A DNA stretch of 33,987 bases. Source: an uncultured bacterium. Lineage in GTDB: Bacteria; Verrucomicrobiota; Verrucomicrobiia; Verrucomicrobiales; V1-33. This document shows positions 31,561-33,987 of the stretch, piece after piece. The stretch lies in assembly GCA_903954065.1 (NCBI GenBank), contig CAJBME010000100.1, positions 1 through 33,987 of the forward strand, read 5' to 3'. Each line of letters begins with the position of its first letter. The first letter of the stretch is position 1. The notes under the pieces are model-generated. The model made no database searches, was not told where the DNA came from, and saw only the letters and a program-made list of their open reading frames with translations. A program made the translations under genes and the position numbers.

Positions 31561-32900
31561 GAAATAAGCTCCTTGAGTGGTTGGTGGGCACCATCAACGA
31601 GGTAATGCGGCCGCCCCGTCAAATCTGGCATGGTGGTTGTATTCGGATTAAGCCCGAGGTTGTGGTAAACTGTCGCAAAGATTTCCTGAAAATGCACCGG
31701 CCGGTCGGCCGCCTCGCCGCCTAGACGGTCGGTCGATCCGATCACTTGGCCGGTTTTCATGCCGCCGCCCGCCATCAGCGCGCACGACACGTTTGGCCAA
31801 TGATCTCGCCCTCCTCCCGGATTGATCCGCGGCGAGCGTCCAAACTCGCCCCAGGCCAATACCGTCACATCATCCTGCATCCCCCGGTCATGCAGGTCCT
31901 GCACCAACGCCGATAAGGCTTCATCAAAATCCGGTAGGTTCTTCTTCGCATGCGAGAAGTTTTCACCATGCCAGTCCCAGAAACTATAACTCAACGTCAC
32001 CACCCGCACCCCGGCTTCCACCAGCCGCCGCGCCAGCAAAAATTGCTGGTTCAACCGCGGCGCCGCATCGCCCTGGATCGAATCAGTGCCCTTCCCATAC
32101 AACGCCCGGATCTTTTCCGACTCGCTGGAGACATCCAACGCCTTCAACAGCCGCGATGACGTCAGGATGTCGAACGCCTGGGTTTCAAATTCATCCAGCC
32201 CAACCATTGCCCCCGATGCGTCGGCCTCACGACGGAATGAATCAAACGACCGCAACAACGCGCGCCGGTCAGCCAGCCGCTCAATGCTGATGCCATTCAA
32301 CGTCATGTCGTCCTTCACACTACCCAAGGGCATGAACGGACCATGCCCAACACCCAAAAAGCTGTTTCTCCCTTGATTGTAAGGGGCATGCTGCATCTTC
32401 TGGGAAAGATTGACGTACGGCGGCACCGCCGCCCCAGCGCCCCCTTGCAGCCGCGATACCACCGAACCAATTTCCGGCCAGCCGCCCGGTGGCTGGTTTT
32501 CATTGAGCCGACCCGTCACGCACTGAAATGATTCATGACGGTCTTTGGCCCCCACCACACTGCGGATAAAAGCCAGCTTGTCCGCCATCCGCGCCATCTT
32601 CGGCAAATGCTCGCATATCCGAATGCCCGGCACCGAGGTCGCAATCTCAGAGAATTCACCGCGGATTTCCGACGGCGCATTCATCTTCAAGTCAAACATG
32701 TCCTGATGCGGCGGCCCTCCAGGTAGATAAACCAAAATCAACGCCTTCGAGGAACTCCCACGCCCCTGCTGGGCCTCCGCTCGCAACAGCTGGGAAAAGT
32801 TCAGTCCTCCCAGCCCCAACGCCCCAATCCTCAGAAAAGAACGGCGAGACAATCCGTCGCAGAACGACGGGGAAGCGGAATCACTGGTCAAAGTCAACAT
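31557..32900 (-). CDS. Tat-exported DUF1501 protein
   Basis: A 447-residue DUF1501 protein. The N-terminus is a twin-arginine signal, S-R19-R20-S-F-L-R-I-G, followed by a Gly/Leu-rich segment. The mature region has the family landmarks: Y-L-P-G-G-P-P-H-Q-D-M-F-D near the start, H-E-S-F-Q-C-V-T-G-R, and D-W-H-G-E-N-F. Near the C-terminus are A-W-G-E-F-G-R-S-P and G-G-G-R-D-H-W-P, then L-M-A-G-G-G-M-K-T-G and G-S-T-D. The conserved Asp/His residues recall the metal sites of the alkaline-phosphatase/sulfatase superfamily. It ends in an ATGA overlap with the DUF1549/DUF1553 gene and starts 21 bp after another DUF1501 gene. Enzymatic activity has not been shown for this family to my knowledge. Confidence 0.94.
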   Translation of the reverse strand: MLTLTSDSASPSFCDGLSRRSFLRIGALGLGGLNFSQLLRAEAQQGRGSSSKALILVYLPGGPPHQDMFDLKMNAPSEIRGEFSEIATSVPGIRICEHLPKMARMADKLAFIRSVVGAKDRHESFQCVTGRLNENQPPGGWPEIGSVVSRLQGGAGAAVPPYVNLSQKMQHAPYNQGRNSFLGVGHGPFMPLGSVKDDMTLNGISIERLADRRALLRSFDSFRREADASGAMVGLDEFETQAFDILTSSRLLKALDVSSESEKIRALYGKGTDSIQGDAAPRLNQQFLLARRLVEAGVRVVTLSYSFWDWHGENFSHAKKNLPDFDEALSALVQDLHDRGMQDDVTVLAWGEFGRSPRINPGGGRDHWPNVSCALMAGGGMKTGQVIGSTDRLGGEAADRPVHFQEIFATVYHNLGLNPNTTTMPDLTGRPHYLVDGAHQPLKELIS

Positions 32901-32921
32901 AATCGATCGCTGGTGTCTTGG

Positions 32922-33987
32922 TTACCCCACGAGTTCGGACATCGGCCGGAATTGTTCATCCACCAGATACCGCGGCCGCCCGTTCAGGTCATTGACCGTC
33001 GCCGTGCGCGTGTCGATGCCCATCGCATGGTACAGCGTGGCAAAAACTTCTTGGAAATCGACCGGACGAGCCGCCGGCTCGCCGCCGAGTCGATCCGTAG
33101 CCCCAATGACCTGACCGTGGTTCATCCCGCCGCCCGCAAGGGCCGCGCAGGAAACCCGCGGCCAATGGTCGCGCCCGCCCTCGGCATTCACTTGCGGGGT
33201 GCGGCCGAATTCCCCCCAGACCACGACCGAAACATCTTTATCGAGCCCCGACGCATGCAGATCATCAATCAGCGCCGTCAATCCATTGTCCAGCTGCGGA
33301 AAGACTTCGCGGGCTTGCCCAAAATTGCGTGAATGCCAGTCCCACCGATTGAATCCCAGCGTCACACAGCGCACTCCGGCCTCGACGAGGCGCCGGGCCA
33401 TGAGGAATTGTTCGGGCGACTCAGGGCCGCCGTCGTCACGGCATTTCATACTACCCCCTCCATACCGGGCCCGCACCGCCGGGTTTTCCCGGTCCAAATT
33501 CAAGGCTTCGGCCAGCCGACTGGAAGTCAGCACTCCCATCGCCTGCTGCTGAAAAGCATCCATCGCCCCCATCATCCCGCTGGCATCAAGATCGCGCCGC
33601 AACGAATCAAAACTGCTCAACAAGGCGCGACGGTCCTGCAGCCGGTCGAGCGTGATATTGTTCAACACCAAGTCGGTCGCGCCCCCACCATTCGGCTGGA
33701 ACGGTGCATGCGCCGGCCCCAGAAACCCTGGTTTCCCCGGATCCGCCCATGGCGCATGCCCCATCTTGGGCGATAACCCCACAAAAGCCGGCACCCCCGG
33801 CTCAGACTGCCCATGGAGCCGCGACACATACGATCCAATACTCGGCCAGCCCCCCGCCGGTTGATTCTGGCTCGGTCGCCCCGTAAAACATTGGCCCGCC
33901 GCATGCTCGCCCGTCGATCCCACCACCGAACGAATAATGGAAAATTGATCCATCCGCGCCGCCATCTTCGGAAATAATTCGCAAATC
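32922..33987 (-). CDS. second DUF1501 protein (partial, N-terminus beyond window)
   Basis: About 354 residues of a DUF1501 protein whose frame continues off the right edge; the last in-frame codons before the edge read I-C-E-L-F-P-K-M, the same segment as I-C-E-H-L-P-K-M in the neighbouring copy. So the apparent ATG at 33965 is internal and the start, with an expected Tat signal, lies outside. The rest matches the family: [32 protein letters not shown] and A-L-A-G-G-G-M-N. Shared segments suggest the two genes arose by tandem duplication. It is the first visible gene of the minus-strand operon, 21 bp upstream of its paralogue. Confidence 0.93.
   Translation of the reverse strand, partial: ICELFPKMAARMDQFSIIRSVVGSTGEHAAGQCFTGRPSQNQPAGGWPSIGSYVSRLHGQSEPGVPAFVGLSPKMGHAPWADPGKPGFLGPAHAPFQPNGGGATDLVLNNITLDRLQDRRALLSSFDSLRRDLDASGMMGAMDAFQQQAMGVLTSSRLAEALNLDRENPAVRARYGGGSMKCRDDGGPESPEQFLMARRLVEAGVRCVTLGFNRWDWHSRNFGQAREVFPQLDNGLTALIDDLHASGLDKDVSVVVWGEFGRTPQVNAEGGRDHWPRVSCAALAGGGMNHGQVIGATDRLGGEPAARPVDFQEVFATLYHAMGIDTRTATVNDLNGRPRYLVDEQFRPMSELVG

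Noticed and set aside
1..33987. tRNA or rRNA genes
   Set aside because: T-loop-like GTTCGA strings were looked for on a quick read; those seen (for example near 15491) lie within protein-coding sequence without cloverleaf context.

Overview
The window looks like chromosomal DNA from a GC-rich member of the PVC group, most likely Verrucomicrobiota; a planctomycete is the main alternative. The best evidence is the block at the right end: a haem-motif/WD40 protein, a pre-peptidase-like secreted protein, a PSCyt2/DUF1549-DUF1553 protein and two tandem Tat-exported DUF1501 proteins. These families are strongly expanded in Planctomycetota and Verrucomicrobiota. The secreted beta-sandwich protein at 2626-4743 also ends in a tyrosine/arginine-containing C-terminal domain typical of that group. 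No rRNA, tRNA, CRISPR array or prophage was found.

Layout. 33-1391 holds a DUF1805 (YunC-like) gene and a secreted protein of unknown role. 1408-2486 is a REP-associated tyrosine transposase (RAYT) bracketed by near-perfect 20-bp inverted ends. 2626-4743 encodes a large secreted multi-domain protein, convergent with a secreted alpha/beta hydrolase (4914-5774). After a 0.6-kb non-coding stretch comes a two-gene RND efflux operon (6383-10844) with adaptor and pump but no outer-membrane channel. 10845-11555 is an accessory pocket: a dispersed 32-bp repeat, a REP-like palindrome and a decayed FitA/VapB antitoxin plus PIN-toxin locus. An MFS transporter and an enolase-superfamily enzyme follow (11669-14366) and look like an uptake/catabolism pair.

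On the minus strand, 14408-19258 carries an MtfA-like protein that has lost its protease motif, a coiled-coil/TPR protein, a Tat-exported protein and ispD. proA is divergent from ispD. A zinc-ribbon protein with a histone-H1-like tail (20783-21262) is followed by rplS with an alanine-rich extension, a good rho-independent terminator, and a ROK sugar kinase lacking the family's zinc-binding cysteines next to a UPF0309-type SIS protein. Finally 24313-33987 (minus strand) is one tightly coupled operon reading DUF1501, DUF1501, PSCyt2/DUF1549-DUF1553, pre-peptidase-like, PSCyt1/WD40. It shows ATGA start/stop overlaps and looks like an exported, possibly redox-linked machine of unknown biochemical function.

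The observations most worth following are the coupled export operon with its coiled-coil-interrupted propeller, the MtfA pseudoprotease, the RAYT with its ends, the decayed toxin-antitoxin pair, the dispersed repeat, and abrupt G-to-C skew switches inside single reading frames.
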